From: Rhodosalinus sediminis
GTDB lineage: Bacteria > Pseudomonadota > Alphaproteobacteria > Rhodobacterales > Rhodobacteraceae
Length of the DNA: 64,000 bases
Direction of reading: 5' to 3'
Assembly (NCBI RefSeq): GCF_003385555.1
Contig: NZ_QOHR01000005.1
Coordinates: forward strand, 68,709 to 132,708
Shown: piece by piece, positions 62,379 through 64,000 of the stretch
How the letters are laid out: every line of letters starts with the position of its first letter
Numbering within the stretch: the first letter of the stretch is position 1
Notes under the pieces: generated by a model
The model's input: only the letters and a program-made list of their open reading frames with translations
Databases searched by the model: none
Told to the model about the DNA's origin: nothing
Made by a program: the position numbers and the translations under genes

Positions 62379-64000
62379 GTGGCGAGGAAGAACAGGCGCC
62401 GGGCAGCCGGCCAAGGCGATCCGAAGCCGGCGGCGTCCGGCGCGCCGTCCCCAAAGGACCGGCCGGACACGGGCCCCGAAGGCGAGATGCCGACCGGCGC
62501 CGCCAGCCCCGAGGCGCAGCCCGACGCCACGCCCGAGACCCCTGCCCCCGAGAGCGAGACCGAGACCGAGGGCGCCGCGGCCACGGAGGCCGCGCCCGGC
62601 CCGGCCGAGGGCGCCGACGCCACCGAGCCGGGCGCGACGGAGGAGATCGCCGCCGGGGCGGCCGCCGTCGAGGCGGTGCCAGAGGCGCCGGGGGCCGATG
62701 AGGCCGCGACAGCGGCCGAAGAGGCCGGCGAGAGCGTGCAGGAGGCCGCGACATCCTTCGCGGAGACGCCGGAGGGCGAGGCGCCCGAACCGCAGGGCGC
62801 CGCATCGGAGCCGGCCGACACGGACACCGATAACGAACGCGCGGATGGCGGCCGCGACGAGACCGGCAGCGACAGCGTGACGCCTGAGCCTGACGACGCC
62901 GCGGCGACCGAGGGCGCGACTGCCGACGCTGCAGCGACCGAGGACGCAACCATCGGCGACGCCGCGACGGAGGCAGAGCCCGGCGCGACCGACGACACGG
63001 CGACCGGGGCAGAGCCCTCCGCGCCGACCGCCCCCTGGGCGGCCGCGGCGGGCGCCGGGGCGGCGAGCGCCGCAGGCGGCGCCACCGCCGACAGCGCCGG
63101 CGCCCGCGAGGCCCGGTCGGACGCCCCCCCGCGCGAGGTGATCGTCAGGCGCGGCGGCTTCGTGCCCGCGCTGATCGGCGGGCTCGCCGCCGCCGTCGTG
63201 GGCTTCGCCGCCGCGCGCTATGTCGTGCCGGAGGGCTGGCCCTTCCCTGGCGTGGACACGCCCGATTTCCGGGCCGAGACGCGCGCCGCGCTCGACGCGC
63301 AGGCCGAGGCCGTCGCGGCCCTGCGCGAGGAGATCGCCGCGGCCGAGCCCGATCTCGCCCCGCTCGAAAGCCGGATCGACGCGCTCGACGCCGGGCTCTC
63401 GGAGCTCGGCGCGCGCGTCGGCGACCTCGCCGCCACGCGCGACGCGCGCTTCGCCGAGATCGAGAGCCGCCTGACCGCGCTCGAGAAACAGCCAATGGAG
63501 GGCGCGCTCTCGGAAGAGGCGATCGCCGCCTACGAGCGCGAGCTTCAGGCGCTGATGGATCAGGTCGCCACGCAGCGCGCGGAGATCGAATCCATCGCCG
63601 ACGACGTGCTCGCCCGCGAGGCCGACGCGCAGGCGGCCGCGCGCCGCGCCGCGGCGCTGGCCGCGCTCTCGCGCGTGACAGCGGCGCTCGATGCCGGCGC
63701 GCCCTTCGCCGGGCCGCTCGCCGATCTGGACGACGCGCTCGAGCGGGCGGTGCCCGATCCGCTGGCAGCCGCGGCCGCGGACGGCGTGGCCACGCGCGCC
63801 GAACTGGAAGAGAGCTTCGCCCCCGCCGCGCGCGCCGCGCTCGCCACGGCCCGGTCGGCGGAGGCCCCGCCGGACGATCCCGCCGACCGCGTCGGCGCCT
63901 TCCTGCGCGAGCGGCTGGGCGCGCGCTCCGTCGCCCCGCGGGAGGGCGACGATCCGGACGCCGTCCTCTCGCGCGCCGAGGCGGCGCTCGACGCCGGCGA
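62379..64000 (+). CDS. Mic60/mitofilin-like inner-membrane protein (COG4223 type), 3' truncated
   Basis: The frame is open from GTG 62379 to the window edge (540 codons). Residues 1-250 are low-complexity and acidic (Ala, Glu, Thr, Asp, Gly, Pro), with short repeats such as GATADAAATEDAT. One transmembrane helix follows (F261-V283, FVPALIGGLAAAVVGFAAAR), then a coiled coil (about 300-420: LDAQAEAVAALREEIAAAEP and onwards) and the start of the mitofilin-type C-terminal domain. Alphaproteobacterial Mic60 homologues curve membranes and often neighbour heme genes, as here with hemD. GAGAGGG precedes the GTG. An ATG at 62487 is an alternative start. Confidence 0.82.
   Translation, partial: MARKNRRRAAGQGDPKPAASGAPSPKDRPDTGPEGEMPTGAASPEAQPDATPETPAPESETETEGAAATEAAPGPAEGADATEPGATEEIAAGAAAVEAVPEAPGADEAATAAEEAGESVQEAATSFAETPEGEAPEPQGAASEPADTDTDNERADGGRDETGSDSVTPEPDDAAATEGATADAAATEDATIGDAATEAEPGATDDTATGAEPSAPTAPWAAAAGAGAASAAGGATADSAGAREARSDAPPREVIVRRGGFVPALIGGLAAAVVGFAAARYVVPEGWPFPGVDTPDFRAETRAALDAQAEAVAALREEIAAAEPDLAPLESRIDALDAGLSELGARVGDLAATRDARFAEIESRLTALEKQPMEGALSEEAIAAYERELQALMDQVATQRAEIESIADDVLAREADAQAAARRAAALAALSRVTAALDAGAPFAGPLADLDDALERAVPDPLAAAAADGVATRAELEESFAPAARAALATARSAEAPPDDPADRVGAFLRERLGARSVAPREGDDPDAVLSRAEAALDAG

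Noticed and set aside
62288-63085. Ser/Ala-rich 265-codon minus-strand frame opposite the Mic60-like gene
   Set aside because: It is the complement of the repetitive acidic tail; the plus-strand frame continues through a membrane helix and coiled coil to the window edge.
1-64000. tRNA, rRNA, CRISPR, insertion sequences or phage genes
   Set aside because: None seen; intergenic gaps are short and no transposase, integrase or array-like repeats are present.

Overview
The window is 64 kb of densely packed, high-GC chromosomal DNA from an alphaproteobacterium, almost certainly a member of the Rhodobacteraceae (Rhodobacterales). The case rests on gene content and order: regB-senC-regA near ahcY; tsaE-amgK-murU-addB-addA-trxA-hslV-hslU; maf-aroE-coaE-dnaQ facing secB; rho-mnmE-mnmG-rsmG-parA-parB; and a mitofilin-like gene after hemD. 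I see no rRNA, tRNA, CRISPR array, insertion sequence, prophage or plasmid module. This is core chromosome, not an island.

Layout. 1-10 kb: the mutS 3' end, a response regulator/phosphatase with a divergent Hpt gene, ilvA, argG, a DUF1810 gene, a secreted MsrA, and a Smr/MltA/Tim44-like operon divergent from fxsA. 10-24 kb: dnaQ-coaE-aroE-maf run left and hemJ-rho-mnmE-mnmG-rsmG-parA-parB run right from a 410-bp gene-free region (12753-13162). That region holds a perfect DnaA box and AT-rich tracts and is a good candidate for the chromosomal origin. Three near-perfect parS sites lie inside mnmG, rsmG and hemW. Next come hemW-rdgB-rph (minus) and hrcA-grpE (plus). 24-34 kb: two Nudix enzymes, Hsp33, a CCA-adding-type enzyme, an ABC exporter, an RNA methyltransferase, a NaChBac-type voltage-gated sodium channel, two L,D-transpeptidase-like proteins and a CAP-domain lipoprotein. 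34-42 kb: hemH, a methyltransferase head-to-head with comF, glutaredoxin plus a Nit-type amidase, a MarR regulator, ubiG, a proline iminopeptidase and hslVU. The intergenic spaces at 38.7 and 41.9 kb carry perfect palindromes with the core TTTTCGTACGAAAA.

42-64 kb: a long leftward gene series (PAS protein, tsaE, amgK, murU, addB, addA, trxA, hslV, hslU), then the redox-control cluster regB/senC-regA, a small membrane protein, an HD-domain hydrolase, ahcY with a clear terminator, the leftward tsaD-gpsA-EVE operon, and rightward hemD followed by a Mic60/mitofilin-like gene that runs off the window.

Functional themes are replication and segregation around oriC/parABS, protein quality control (HrcA, GrpE, Hsp33, HslUV, SecB), DNA repair (MutS, AddAB, DnaQ, MutT-like and ITPase enzymes), tRNA modification (MnmEG, TsaD/E), heme synthesis (HemJ, HemH, HemD, HemW) and redox sensing (RegBA). 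Many convergent pairs end within about 13 bp of each other or overlap, leaving no room for intrinsic terminators. Nothing here is a clearly new multi-gene system. The items most worth following up are the origin/parS layout, the CGTACG palindromes, the sodium channel, and the odd receiver domain at 1-2.3 kb.
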